21,063 nucleotides of DNA from the NCBI GenBank assembly GCA_029553845.1, contig JAKPKF010000155.1, positions 1-21,063 of the forward strand. Direction: 5' to 3'. The translations under genes and the position numbers were made by a program. Under the pieces are notes generated by a model that saw nothing but the letters and a program-made list of their open reading frames with translations, did no database searches and was not told the origin of the DNA. This document shows positions 1-8,186 of the stretch, in pieces (the first letter of the stretch is position 1; every line of letters begins with the position of its first letter). Source of the stretch: a bacterium. GTDB lineage: Bacteria > Patescibacteria > Dojkabacteria > SC72.

Positions 1-1
1 T

Positions 2-397
2 ACGGTTATGCACGAAAACGGACAAACTTTGAATGAGGAAATAGACCGCGGACAAATTGAAGGTGCCATAATGCAAGGCATTGGTTGGTGCACAATGGAA
101 GATCTGAAATGGAATGAAAAAGGGGTTTACCTAAGTGCCAACCCTTCCACTTACAAAATTCCCGGAATTCGCAATCTGCCAGAAGAACTGGTAATAGAAA
201 TGATACCCTCTGCTACTGAAGAGGCAAGTGTTTTTGGCTCCAAAGGAATTGGGGAACCACCTTTAATTTATGGGCTTTCTGTGTTTTTTGCTTTGCAGGC
301 AGCGGTAAAAGAAGCAAAAAAAGATGCCGAACTGAGTTTTCCGGCTACTCCGGAATCTGTCTTGCAATGCCTGGATGGTTTATACCCGATAGATTAA
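2..397 (+). CDS. Xanthine dehydrogenase family protein, molybdopterin-binding subunit, C-terminal end (partial)
   Basis: This is the C-terminal end of a large molybdenum hydroxylase subunit; the reading frame is open to the window edge, so the ATG at 8 is internal. Visible family signatures are the H-E-N-G-x-x-L-N stretch followed by the DRGQIEGAIMQGIGW segment (residues about 15-29 of the visible part), the PSTYKIP segment, and FGSKGIGEPPL near the end, which in this family lines the molybdenum cofactor and contains the active-site glutamate (GEPPL). The enzymes hydroxylate purines or other N-heterocycles using water, in the cytoplasm, usually with FAD and 2Fe-2S subunits. The substrate cannot be told from this fragment. 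The gene faces the small minus-strand gene at 525-770 and ends just before repeat B. It probably belongs to the host chromosome flanking the defence island rather than to the island. Confidence 0.9.
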   Translation, partial: TVMHENGQTLNEEIDRGQIEGAIMQGIGWCTMEDLKWNEKGVYLSANPSTYKIPGIRNLPEELVIEMIPSATEEASVFGSKGIGEPPLIYGLSVFFALQAAVKEAKKDAELSFPATPESVLQCLDGLYPID

Positions 398-433
398 CCT
401 CCTGGCCAACCTCAACAGTGTGTTTTTTTAACA

Positions 434-632
434 TTATTGCAAACCAGCATAAAGCAATAAACATAAAAAACGCATTTTAAGCTCTCTGGTAACTATCCTG
501 CAGCTGCCTTAGTAAATTTGTATCTTACAATCTTGCTTTAATCGTCGCTATATATTCCTTCCAGAGCGGATAAGAAAAGCTCTCTGCATATTTCTCCACC
601 ACCGTCTTATCCACAGCAAGAATCCGCTGTTT
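434..632. repeat. Direct repeat B (left copy)
   Basis: This stretch of about 199 bp recurs in the same orientation at 20728-20927 with about two substitutions and a one-base indel. It begins with TTATTG at 434 and covers the downstream region and last ~35 codons of the small minus-strand gene. Identity stops abruptly inside the coding region at 632. Left of 434 the sequence is unrelated to the right copy. Confidence 0.93.
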
Positions 633-770
633 ATATTGTTCGGACAGGGCTTCCCATTCTTCTTCTATCTTTAACCGAGATACCACCTCAAACCCGTGTG
701 CATCATCCCGTAAAGGTAAATAATCAAGAATGTCTTCATATTGTTGAACAATGCTTTCAGTAGCATACAT
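525..770 (-). CDS. Hypothetical small protein, 81 aa, paralogue of the gene at 20820
   Basis: I do not recognise this family. The start at 770 is chosen over an upstream in-frame ATG at 827 because it is preceded by a good AGGAG ribosome-binding site and gives a length matching the right-hand paralogue (80 aa). The protein is acidic in its first half, with a Y-E-D-I-L-D-Y-L segment (residues about 11-18) and a conserved SRL...EW pattern, and basic and aromatic at the end. The last ~34 residues, including DKTVVEKYAESFSYPLW, are the same in both paralogues, while the first ~46 residues are only distantly similar. No signal peptide or membrane segment is seen. It lies just outside the A repeats bounding the BREX island, so it is likely a resident gene of a repeated locus. 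An antitoxin-like or small regulatory role is conceivable but unsupported. Confidence 0.6.
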   Translation of the reverse strand: MYATESIVQQYEDILDYLPLRDDAHGFEVVSRLKIEEEWEALSEQYKQRILAVDKTVVEKYAESFSYPLWKEYIATIKARL

Positions 771-933
771 TTTTTTCTCCTGTTGAGCCCCAAATGTTGG
801 TGCAATTTTCAACTCGTTGTTTTTCATGCTGTTTGAGCACTTTTTATTGTTCTCGTTTCTCGTAATCTATGTTAGAATTTACTTAAAAATTCATTATCTT
901 CATCTTGTTAATCCCAGTCAAGTTATTTTTCAT

Positions 934-1053
934 CAATATTGGGGTGGCAAGGTAAAAAGTAACCCCCTTATTTTCTATCAGATGCATATATTTGTAAACC
1001 TCCATTTCAAGTATAACAGGAAAAGGGTTTATAAGTAAGAGTTCATTTTATTG
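934..1053. repeat. Direct repeat A (left copy), island boundary
   Basis: This 120-bp stretch is repeated in the same orientation at 20614-20733 with five substitutions (963, 978, 1026, 1037, 1047), about 96% identity, and no gaps. It begins CAATATTGG and ends TTATTG, so the outer five bases are inverted (CAATA/TATTG). The identity ends sharply at both edges. It marks the left boundary of the defence island. Its nature (MITE-like element, old insertion-sequence end, or duplicated target) is not known. Confidence 0.93.
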
Positions 1054-1498
1054 GGTTTGATTTCTAATAAAATAATCGGGAAACCATAGTTTGACAAATG
1101 CAATTAAAGGTTATGTCTCAAAAGTTGGTATAAAATTGCTAACGCCAAATGAAGAATAAGGTTGAGCTGGATCACGCTCATTGTTTTGATGGTTTAAATA
1201 GATTGAAAGAACAAGGATAAGATCAGGATTCAACCAAATAGAAAGAAAGATAAGCAGGCAGAGTTAATCAAGCTATGCTAATTGCAAAGTGACAACGAAA
1301 ACTGCAAACTGTGAAGGGAAAAACTGTATACTGTCACATCGTAGGACATCCTTGCACATCCTTTCCAAAGCACATTCAGGTAGTTTGTGACAAGAATTCT
1401 GTAAATACAATCACTGAAAATTGCAAATTCTGACAAAGTTTCTGCAAGAGCAAATTACTTCAGGAGAATCGAGGGAAATCCTTTTAGGTACTGGAATA
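1054..1498. other. Gene-free stretch between repeat A and the NTPase gene
   Basis: No convincing gene, RNA or terminator is seen in these 445 bp. The plus strand has a 23-codon frame at 1149-1220, broken on all sides by stops. The minus strand downstream of the NTPase stop has no clear hairpin plus T-run. The stretch could be decayed coding DNA at the island edge, but I cannot name a parent. Confidence 0.5.
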
Positions 1499-4400
1499 CT
1501 AAGTTTTATACCAAATGTTAGTTGTTGTAAACAAACCTTCAAGATTATTATTGTCATTTAACCAGTAGATTCCGTTTATCTTAAGCATGCCTGGAGATTT
1601 ATTCGAGTGCGCTATTAATCTCTTCTCTCCAAAAAAAGACCATATGACTGTGTATCTTTTAGCATTAAGGTAACTAACTAAAGCAGCTTTATCAAACAAC
1701 AAACCTGATAAATCCGAAGCACCGTAAATAGAAAGGGGCGAGGTTACCAGTTTATCATCCCAATAGAATCTGCCATCAATATACTTCTGGATGAGTCCAA
1801 TATCTTTTACTAAGGTGGCGCAAGGGAGAGAGATTCCAATCCTTGATTGTTCATACGAACAATCTAACAAAAACTCGTTTGAATAACAATCATCAGTAAT
1901 GAGCAGTGGTATATCGGGGCTTGTTTTTGAATCTTTATCGGTTACCCACTCGTCTTTTGTCCCTTTTGTACATTCATAAGCATATGAATAGGGATATTCG
2001 CCAATAAAAATGTTGTAAAAACTTCCAGATTCTGGCATCCAATTATCCTTCTGTCGCTTCTTTCTCCACCATGATGTAACTTTTGGAATATCAGATTTCA
2101 TTATAAGGCAGCTCTTTAATAGAAACAGAATGTCCCTGGTTGGTTCATCATACTTTTCATTTTCGGGTGGTGTTGGCATCTGCCAATGTATATTTGCCTT
2201 TAATAATAACCACTTATTAAGATTGTCATCGATAACTTCAATAAGAGATAAAGGATCGGGGATGTCCCTCCTCATTCTAAGCCATTTTATATCATTCACT
2301 TGTTCATTCCATGTTTTAATAACACATTTCTCGGTTTTCCAATTCTTCAAGGGTATAGATTGATTAATGTATTCATCATTCTGAATTAACAGTGTTGGAT
2401 CAATGTCTCTAATATATGGTTCCCAAGGACCTGAATAGTGATCCAGGGTATCAAACCAGTTATCATCCTTGTACTTAAAATTATCTGACAACATACCCAT
2501 AAATTCGTGATATGCGATCCACTGGTACTTCTTTCCAATACGCTCAGCTTTATGCTCTGATCTACCAACCCCGCTATAACTATTAACATAAGCATCAAAG
2601 TGATTATGTATTGATGGATTATATCCTAACTCAATTACACGATTGAATATCCAACTTTGGGCGACAGATAAATCAAATGTTTCAAGCGGGTCGTTAATGC
2701 GATAGCCGTTCATTAGGCATGGCTGAAGAACCTGAGTGTATAGTTCATTCTGCTCAGCAGATAACGATGCAATAAAAGAGGATTTGAGAGACATAATCTC
2801 ATTATCTATGTCAACTTCTGGCTTCTCCGAGCCAATTCTTTTCAACATTGTGAGTGATCTTATTGATATTAGAAACTCTAATTGATCCCATATTGCCTTT
2901 TGCTTTTTAGATAAGCCATTAACAAAGTCATCAAATAGCTGTTTTACAGATTTCGAGTTGTCGTTTATTCTTCTGCCTGTCCATGAACAACTACCGCTAT
3001 TTGTCCCAATAACATACCGAGAGAAATCGCCATCGTCTATAACTGAATTCCAAATATCATTATATCCACGTTTTTCTCTTGTTAACTGAGTATAGTCATC
3101 AATATAATACTTTTCCCTGAGTTCATCTAAAGAAGGAATTTGTTTTGGCCAATCACTCTTGTATGGAGGATATATTAAGCATTGATCTATATTCTGGCAT
3201 AGTCCTCTAGACAATGCTATTTCAATAATTCCTCTAGCATAGTCGCGAAGAAGTATATGTTTGGGTTGTTTTCTTTGCCTGAAGATCATTTTGTAGACAT
3301 ATATTGCGAGCTTTTCGAGATTAACATTGTCAATTGCATTATGAAGAACACAACTGTATGTGGCAGCATATAATCGCTCAATTACATAGATGTCGTCAAT
3401 ATGCTCAAAGTTCTTCAACAACTTAATTATCAATGATGGTCTGTATATAAAGAGAGATGCAAGGCCTTTTGTAGCTCGATCTCTAACAAAGCGGTTGGGG
3501 GTCGTTAGGAACCAAGACAATGTAATACCTATCAAAAATAGAGAGTTATCTGTAACAAATTTGGCTGCATTTTCAGTTCTTGCCCACTTCAATATCCTGT
3601 CTACAGAGCAATTCTCATTGTTCTGGTTATGTAGAAACACTGACCAAAAAGCATCACGTCTAGGCATACTAATACTGTTTAAGAAGTCGTTCAACCATAG
3701 AGCATTATATGGATGATTCTCTATTGGCGCAATCGTAAGAAGTGCATCGAAGAAAAACCCTCGCATTCTTTCATCGTGAAGTACATATTTATTAATGATT
3801 CTGTTTGTATTCTGTAGGTCTGAGCTAAAAGCTGAGCATTTTCTCCATACTAAGCTGTCAATGAATCCGATAATAGCATGAAGAGCCGTATGTCTATTAC
3901 ACATTAAATATGGGGCAACCTCTATAAATTCAATTCCCTTCAAGTGTTCTGGGCATTGGATTGATAATGCTTCTATTAGGCTTATGTACAATATTCTATA
4001 AATCGACTTACCAAGTTTCCTTCTTCTTGAGAAGAATCGTTTTGCATTAGTAATATCCTTATTCTTCTTTCCAAACTCATTTTCATATTTATCGAAGATA
4101 TAACGCGTTATCAGGTGGTCACTAAACTTTTGAAATGGGAATCTAATATCAAAACTACTTTCATCATCAACTCTTGGATACCGAGTTATCAGTAACAATT
4201 TCTCCATATCAAGGATAATATCTGATGGAGTCACTTGAGGATGTGATGCAAGTATGATACTTTGTAAATCTGCCTCACTAATTCTATCAGAATTATTGGC
4301 ACACATTGTCTTTGCCATAGGTTTTATAATTGAATTCCAAACATCAAGGTTATTCTTTTTAACTAATCCATATTTTCTGACTAATGGTCGTGATACCTTA

Positions 4401-5614
4401 TCAATGAATGTTTCGAATATATATGTAGATCCCTCATGACCCCGAAAGATATCCTGTTTAGCTCTGGTCTGTTTCCTTTTTCTAAACGCTTCGCAAAATA
4501 GTTTTAGAAATAGAGGATTTTGAAACTCTGGGTAGAGGATAGGAAATTCCGGTAATGGGATATCGTTGTATTCAAAGTACTTTGTAACAGCTTGCCATTC
4601 AACTTCAACAAATCCTGTATGATCTACGCATTCCAATCTGTTCATATGGTCTGTAGTTAGAACCGTATCTTCGAATCCTGTCCTAATTGTAACGACTAAA
4701 TCTATATGCTTATAGCTGCTGATATCGTCCAATAAACCAGTAAAATGACTCTGCCAAAAGTCATCAGATGATTCGTTCAAGGCATCAATCATTATGAGTG
4801 ATCTACAGCAGTTTTCCGTAGCTAAACAATCAAGATACTTAAGAAATTCTGTTTTATTTTTAAAGAACGGAGATAGCCCCTGAGAGTGAAGGAATGTGCC
4901 CCAGAAATCAGAAACATTCCTGTATTGTTCCCCAAACGATAAAAAGGTTGGTAATGGAGGATCAACATTCTCGGTTCTAACCCTATACAGATCACATAGC
5001 AGGTGTGTTTTCCCTATACCTGCATCGCCTTTTATCAACAAATATGGGTGATTAGATAACCATGCTTTGCTTTTTTTAAATAGATAATCAATATCCAATA
5101 TTGTCGCTTGAAGATCGCGAAGACCGTGAATCGTATCTCCGATCTTCTCTGAAGGGCTTGGTTTATAAGATATGCCGTTGCTTTCTGGTCTTGTATCTTT
5201 TATTTCCTGTTTACGCCTTTTGTAGTTATCAATTAAATTCAATAACTGACTATCTGCATGTTCGGTAAGCCTTGTTATATCAGACCAGTTGATTATTTCG
5301 GACGAATAGTCCTTGATATCACTAACTCTCTCATATAGTTCACAAAGCGTCTTGGTAAGAAATTTGTTCCACTTATTGATATTCTCATCATCCCAATCGT
5401 TCTTATCATACTTCATTCCTTTAAGAATCAACCCAGTCATCTTCCTAATCTCATTATAGAATTCTTTTGTTCTGCATAAACTATGAAAAATGTCGGATAA
5501 TGGGAGATCAATATTCGTCTCTGGTGAATATCTGGGACCAGCTAAGTTGATAATTTTTTTATATCTGTTTTTGTAGAAGTCACTATCTAAAACTCTTTTC
5601 CGATGCTTCATCAT
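1499..5614 (-). CDS. STAND-type P-loop NTPase, 1371 aa, probable Avs-like defence protein
   Basis: This large cytoplasmic protein has an N-terminal region of about 150 residues (charged, helical, with an AGPRYSPETN motif at 25-34), then a P-loop NTPase domain with Walker A GDAGIGKTHLL at 196-206 and Walker B SLIMIDALNE at 272-281, and a sensor-like TIRTGF stretch near 310. The remaining ~950 residues look like an alpha-helical sensor region containing an ERIGKKYQWIAYHE motif around residue 1060. This plan (short N-terminal effector, central STAND ATPase, long C-terminal sensor) is that of Avs and related phage-sensing proteins, which oligomerise on binding a viral protein. I see no recognisable nuclease, protease or TIR domain at the N terminus, so the effector is unknown. 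The start has GGTAGGT just upstream of tandem ATG codons. It follows brxL on the same strand across a ~500-bp gap filled by a pseudogene, so it may have its own promoter. The exact subfamily is uncertain. Confidence 0.75.
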   Translation of the reverse strand: MMKHRKRVLDSDFYKNRYKKIINLAGPRYSPETNIDLPLSDIFHSLCRTKEFYNEIRKMTGLILKGMKYDKNDWDDENINKWNKFLTKTLCELYERVSDIKDYSSEIINWSDITRLTEHADSQLLNLIDNYKRRKQEIKDTRPESNGISYKPSPSEKIGDTIHGLRDLQATILDIDYLFKKSKAWLSNHPYLLIKGDAGIGKTHLLCDLYRVRTENVDPPLPTFLSFGEQYRNVSDFWGTFLHSQGLSPFFKNKTEFLKYLDCLATENCCRSLIMIDALNESSDDFWQSHFTGLLDDISSYKHIDLVVTIRTGFEDTVLTTDHMNRLECVDHTGFVEVEWQAVTKYFEYNDIPLPEFPILYPEFQNPLFLKLFCEAFRKRKQTRAKQDIFRGHEGSTYIFETFIDKVSRPLVRKYGLVKKNNLDVWNSIIKPMAKTMCANNSDRISEADLQSIILASHPQVTPSDIILDMEKLLLITRYPRVDDESSFDIRFPFQKFSDHLITRYIFDKYENEFGKKNKDITNAKRFFSRRRKLGKSIYRILYISLIEALSIQCPEHLKGIEFIEVAPYLMCNRHTALHAIIGFIDSLVWRKCSAFSSDLQNTNRIINKYVLHDERMRGFFFDALLTIAPIENHPYNALWLNDFLNSISMPRRDAFWSVFLHNQNNENCSVDRILKWARTENAAKFVTDNSLFLIGITLSWFLTTPNRFVRDRATKGLASLFIYRPSLIIKLLKNFEHIDDIYVIERLYAATYSCVLHNAIDNVNLEKLAIYVYKMIFRQRKQPKHILLRDYARGIIEIALSRGLCQNIDQCLIYPPYKSDWPKQIPSLDELREKYYIDDYTQLTREKRGYNDIWNSVIDDGDFSRYVIGTNSGSCSWTGRRINDNSKSVKQLFDDFVNGLSKKQKAIWDQLEFLISIRSLTMLKRIGSEKPEVDIDNEIMSLKSSFIASLSAEQNELYTQVLQPCLMNGYRINDPLETFDLSVAQSWIFNRVIELGYNPSIHNHFDAYVNSYSGVGRSEHKAERIGKKYQWIAYHEFMGMLSDNFKYKDDNWFDTLDHYSGPWEPYIRDIDPTLLIQNDEYINQSIPLKNWKTEKCVIKTWNEQVNDIKWLRMRRDIPDPLSLIEVIDDNLNKWLLLKANIHWQMPTPPENEKYDEPTRDILFLLKSCLIMKSDIPKVTSWWRKKRQKDNWMPESGSFYNIFIGEYPYSYAYECTKGTKDEWVTDKDSKTSPDIPLLITDDCYSNEFLLDCSYEQSRIGISLPCATLVKDIGLIQKYIDGRFYWDDKLVTSPLSIYGASDLSGLLFDKAALVSYLNAKRYTVIWSFFGEKRLIAHSNKSPGMLKINGIYWLNDNNNLEGLFTTTNIWYKT

Positions 5615-5647
5615 ACCTACCTACAAAGAAATATCTATACATAGGTT

Positions 5648-6000
5648 TTAATACTCCCACTCCTCATAGCTGAGTGGGGATCGTTTTAATACATCCTTCC
5701 TTACTTGCCAGTAGGGAAAGTATATGCAATCAAAGCATTGAAGTTGTTGTAGTAGTGCTTTGTCCAAAGGTGTACCAATTAGTGGACGATGATATTTTCT
5801 AAGCAGTCCTCCAGTTTTTTCTGCTAGTTTCAGATTAATCCAGATTCGCTTTGCAAGGATGTTGTAAATACCCCATTTGGTCTTCATCTGTTTGATCGTC
5901 CACACGGAGCTTTGCATCCCGTTGATATCTTGCCGTAATTGTTCAAAGTATCCTCTCTGGCTTTCCAACTAACCCGATACAATTCCTGCAGTTCCAACGG
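5648..6000 (-). pseudogene. Decayed M48 (YgjP/DUF45-like) metallopeptidase
   Basis: The open part (TTG at 5968 to 5648, 106 codons) contains WTIKQMKTKWG and RIWINLKLAEK, typical of YgjP-like zinc peptidases, and ends with RSPLSYEEWEY, the usual C-terminal style of that family. The catalytic helix is missing from this frame. Reading the minus strand in another frame over about 5740-5810 gives CLENIIVH, a TAA stop (5779-5781), then LVHL and FNALIAYTFP. This is the expected IVHELVHL zinc site with the catalytic glutamate codon replaced by a stop. The frame then has to shift back near 5725. Upstream, an LYR..WKARE stretch near 5985 lies in yet another frame, and a TAG sits at 5969-5971. The gene therefore has several frameshifts and stops and is dead. 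Such peptidases are often found beside type I restriction systems, so it may once have been an operon accessory. Confidence 0.8.
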
Positions 6001-6103
6001 GTAATGACAGATGGAAGTTCTCATTGGTTGCCTCGGTAGAACTCAAGATTTTAATAGCTCGGCTTGCTACCTCCTGAGGTGAGATCATACTGTCTGATGA
6101 CAT
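5969..6103 (-). CDS. Possible small ORF, 44 aa, directly after brxL
   Basis: An ATG at 6103, 12 nt after the brxL stop and preceded by GAGGAT, opens a 44-codon frame beginning MSSDSMISPQEVASRAIKIL and ending at the TAG at 5969-5971. The following codon, TTG at 5968, continues in the same frame into the metallopeptidase remnant. The piece may therefore be the broken N-terminal end of the same decayed gene or of a fusion, rather than a gene of its own. I do not recognise the sequence. Its good ribosome-binding site and position argue that translation from the operon still starts here. Confidence 0.35.
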   Translation of the reverse strand: MSSDSMISPQEVASRAIKILSSTEATNENFHLSLPVGTAGIVSG

Positions 6104-6115
6104 ATCATATCCTCA

Positions 6116-8170
6116 CTACATCGTAAACATATATGTCACTTCAAACGCCCGGCATTTCCTGTATCTTTGATTTCTATTTTCAATGGCAAAGGCGTCTTTA
6201 TCGTCAAATTTGTGAAAGATATCTAATCCTCTGCCTAAAATGATCTTCCAGCCATTATCGCTTTGGATGTAGCGGTCATGTATTGTATCATCAATCTCGT
6301 ATGTAAAAGTGATTCCTACCTTGCTACAAGAGCTTTCTATCTGTCGGAAATATTCTTCTTGATTGGAGTCCTTGTAATCACTGTGTTTAGTGATTAGATG
6401 AACTTCTACTTCATCGGCATCGCTTTTTATGGCAGCTACCACTTCCAGGAATTCCATCAGGTTACGACATTGGTGGAAGGAGCCTATGAAGGGGTCCTTA
6501 ATTTCTATCCTCTTAGATCCTTTCAGATACCTGGCAAAGAGGAGGCGGTAGGATATCCCGGTTTGGTTATCCTGGATAGCAATATTACAGGGCTTCAAAA
6601 CGAGCTCTTCCTGCTTCTCTTTTGGTTCAGATTTACCTGCATCGCTGGTTTCAACTGTTTGCTCTTCCTGGAGCTCTTGCTCGTCTTCTGGGATGTTTTC
6701 CTTGTCATAGTAATAAGATGGATACTGAATTTCTTCAGCAGTCATTACATAATGCAAATCCCCATTCTTCTCTGTATAAGCGAATCTAACGGCTGCATAG
6801 GTTTTGTCAATACGCATCAGTTGGTCTTTCACTCGCTTGCGGTTCTCCATAGCATATTCCAGCAGTTCTTTGATTTCCTCCTTGGATGCCACCTGGTTTG
6901 GATATATCACTTTCATCAAGCCGGAGAAGGTCTTTTGCACCCCATCCCGATCCCGGGTAGAAATATCCGGAACCAATTCAAAATGTTCACGATACAAGGC
7001 AGAAAAGTCCTGATTGCGGAAGGCACGCAAAATTTCCGCCAAGTAATCTACCACAAATCCGTAACCGGAGGAGAACATCTCGCTTCTAATGATTGGAACT
7101 TCCCAACCCGGCAGATAGCCATGCAATCTATCAAGGTAAGCAGAATCATAATACTGTTCCGGCAATTCATCAAAGAGGTCTGAGTGCTTCAGCATATATG
7201 CCACATTATGTTTAGTATTGCCCACAAAGGTCATAGACGCCTCAGCGCCCAGGGTCTCAATGCCCCGGGAGAAATTCTTATTTGCCATATAATTCTTCAT
7301 AATATCCACAAGGGCTTTATCTGCCTTTTTCTTGCGTCCGGCAAACTCATCGAAAGCTACCACATCCCAGAAGCCCACCAGACCTATTCTACCGTTGGCA
7401 TTATTTACAAAGAGCTTGGGAACCGAGACCTCACCACCCGAAATCAAGATGCCGTAAGGTGAAAATTCAGAATAAATATGCGACTTACCTGTTCCCTTGG
7501 GTCCCAGCTCTATCAAGTTGTAATTCCTTTCGCAATATGGCACCAATCTCGTTAGTTGCATCAGCTTTAGACGTTTACTCATAAACTCCGGATTGAAACC
7601 GATACTTTGGATCAATAAATCTATCCACTCGTCACTGGTAAATTCAGAGCGCTTTGCCAGAAAGCTATCCATATCAAAGTTGGACATTTGGATTGGCTTG
7701 ATGGAGTTCAGTAGCCAAGGGCTGCTTTCTTTATCCTCAGTATAGCAATATTCAACTTCCGCTATGCACCAAACCCCACTGACCAGCAGTTTGGGATGGT
7801 TCTTCACAATCTCGGAACTAACCACAACTTTGGAAATACCCATATTGGAAAAGCTCGCTTGGTAGCAGTCCTTCTTCTCATTGAGGGTAACTGATATCTT
7901 GTCTATCACTTTGTTGATCCTAAATTCCCGCACATTTGATTTCGTGAGTTCGGCATCCCGTCTGTGAACATAGTGTTTTTCCAGAATGTTCTTAACCGTC
8001 TCTATTCCAGCTTGTATTTCTGCTTCATCAGAAGTGGCACAATATTGCCCTAAAAGATATTCCAACACATAGGTAGGAACAATGGCATTGCCTTTTACTG
8101 TCTTAACCAGGTCTTTCCGAACTACCAAGCCCTGAAATTGTTCATTAATTTTCTCATCCAATTTATTCAT
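6116..8170 (-). CDS. brxL: BREX protein BrxL, AAA+ ATPase, with an MIT_C-like C-terminus
   Basis: BrxL is the last core gene of type 1 BREX; family members form hexameric, DNA-binding AAA+ rings needed for phage restriction. The N-terminal ~200 residues match the BrxL style (GNAIVPTYVLEYLLGQYCAT near 27-46, ILEKHYVHRRDAE, then KHP/NHPKLLVSGVWC). Walker A GPKGTGKSH is near residue 223 and Walker B VVAFDEFAG near 271. A low-complexity acidic linker (about 495-525) leads to a ~160-residue C-terminal domain with IEIKDPFIGSFHQCRNL, HDRYI, and DNGWKIILGRGLDIFHKF, which resembles MIT_C (phospholipase-D-like fold) domains. I see no Lon-type Ser/Lys protease signature. AGGAG lies 8 nt before the ATG, in the 16-nt gap after pglZ. 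Identity as BrxL is firm; the C-terminal domain call comes from motif memory. Confidence 0.92.
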   Translation of the reverse strand: MNKLDEKINEQFQGLVVRKDLVKTVKGNAIVPTYVLEYLLGQYCATSDEAEIQAGIETVKNILEKHYVHRRDAELTKSNVREFRINKVIDKISVTLNEKKDCYQASFSNMGISKVVVSSEIVKNHPKLLVSGVWCIAEVEYCYTEDKESSPWLLNSIKPIQMSNFDMDSFLAKRSEFTSDEWIDLLIQSIGFNPEFMSKRLKLMQLTRLVPYCERNYNLIELGPKGTGKSHIYSEFSPYGILISGGEVSVPKLFVNNANGRIGLVGFWDVVAFDEFAGRKKKADKALVDIMKNYMANKNFSRGIETLGAEASMTFVGNTKHNVAYMLKHSDLFDELPEQYYDSAYLDRLHGYLPGWEVPIIRSEMFSSGYGFVVDYLAEILRAFRNQDFSALYREHFELVPDISTRDRDGVQKTFSGLMKVIYPNQVASKEEIKELLEYAMENRKRVKDQLMRIDKTYAAVRFAYTEKNGDLHYVMTAEEIQYPSYYYDKENIPEDEQELQEEQTVETSDAGKSEPKEKQEELVLKPCNIAIQDNQTGISYRLLFARYLKGSKRIEIKDPFIGSFHQCRNLMEFLEVVAAIKSDADEVEVHLITKHSDYKDSNQEEYFRQIESSCSKVGITFTYEIDDTIHDRYIQSDNGWKIILGRGLDIFHKFDDKDAFAIENRNQRYRKCRAFEVTYMFTM

Positions 8171-8186
8171 TGCTTATCTCCTAACT

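Noticed and set aside
398..433. Rho-independent terminator after the molybdenum hydroxylase gene
   Set aside because: There is a run of T at 423-429 but no convincing GC-rich hairpin directly before it.
771..827. Upstream ATG for the left small gene (100-aa form)
   Set aside because: The ATG at 770 has a good AGGAG and gives the same length as the paralogue at 20820.
817..1038. Plus-strand 73-codon frame rich in hydrophobic residues
   Set aside because: It overlaps the upstream region of the small minus-strand gene and repeat A, has no ribosome-binding site, and the matching frame in A' is interrupted by a stop.
934..1053. Repeat A as a tRNA-type attachment site
   Set aside because: No tRNA fold or tRNA 3' end is visible in A or A', and no integrase gene is present in the window.
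1149..1220. Short plus-strand frame of 23 codons in the gap beside repeat A
   Set aside because: It is too short, flanked by stops in all frames, and I can link it to no family.
6398..7183. Long plus-strand frame (261 codons) opposite brxL
   Set aside because: It lies wholly within brxL on the other strand, has no family features and reads like antisense of a real gene.
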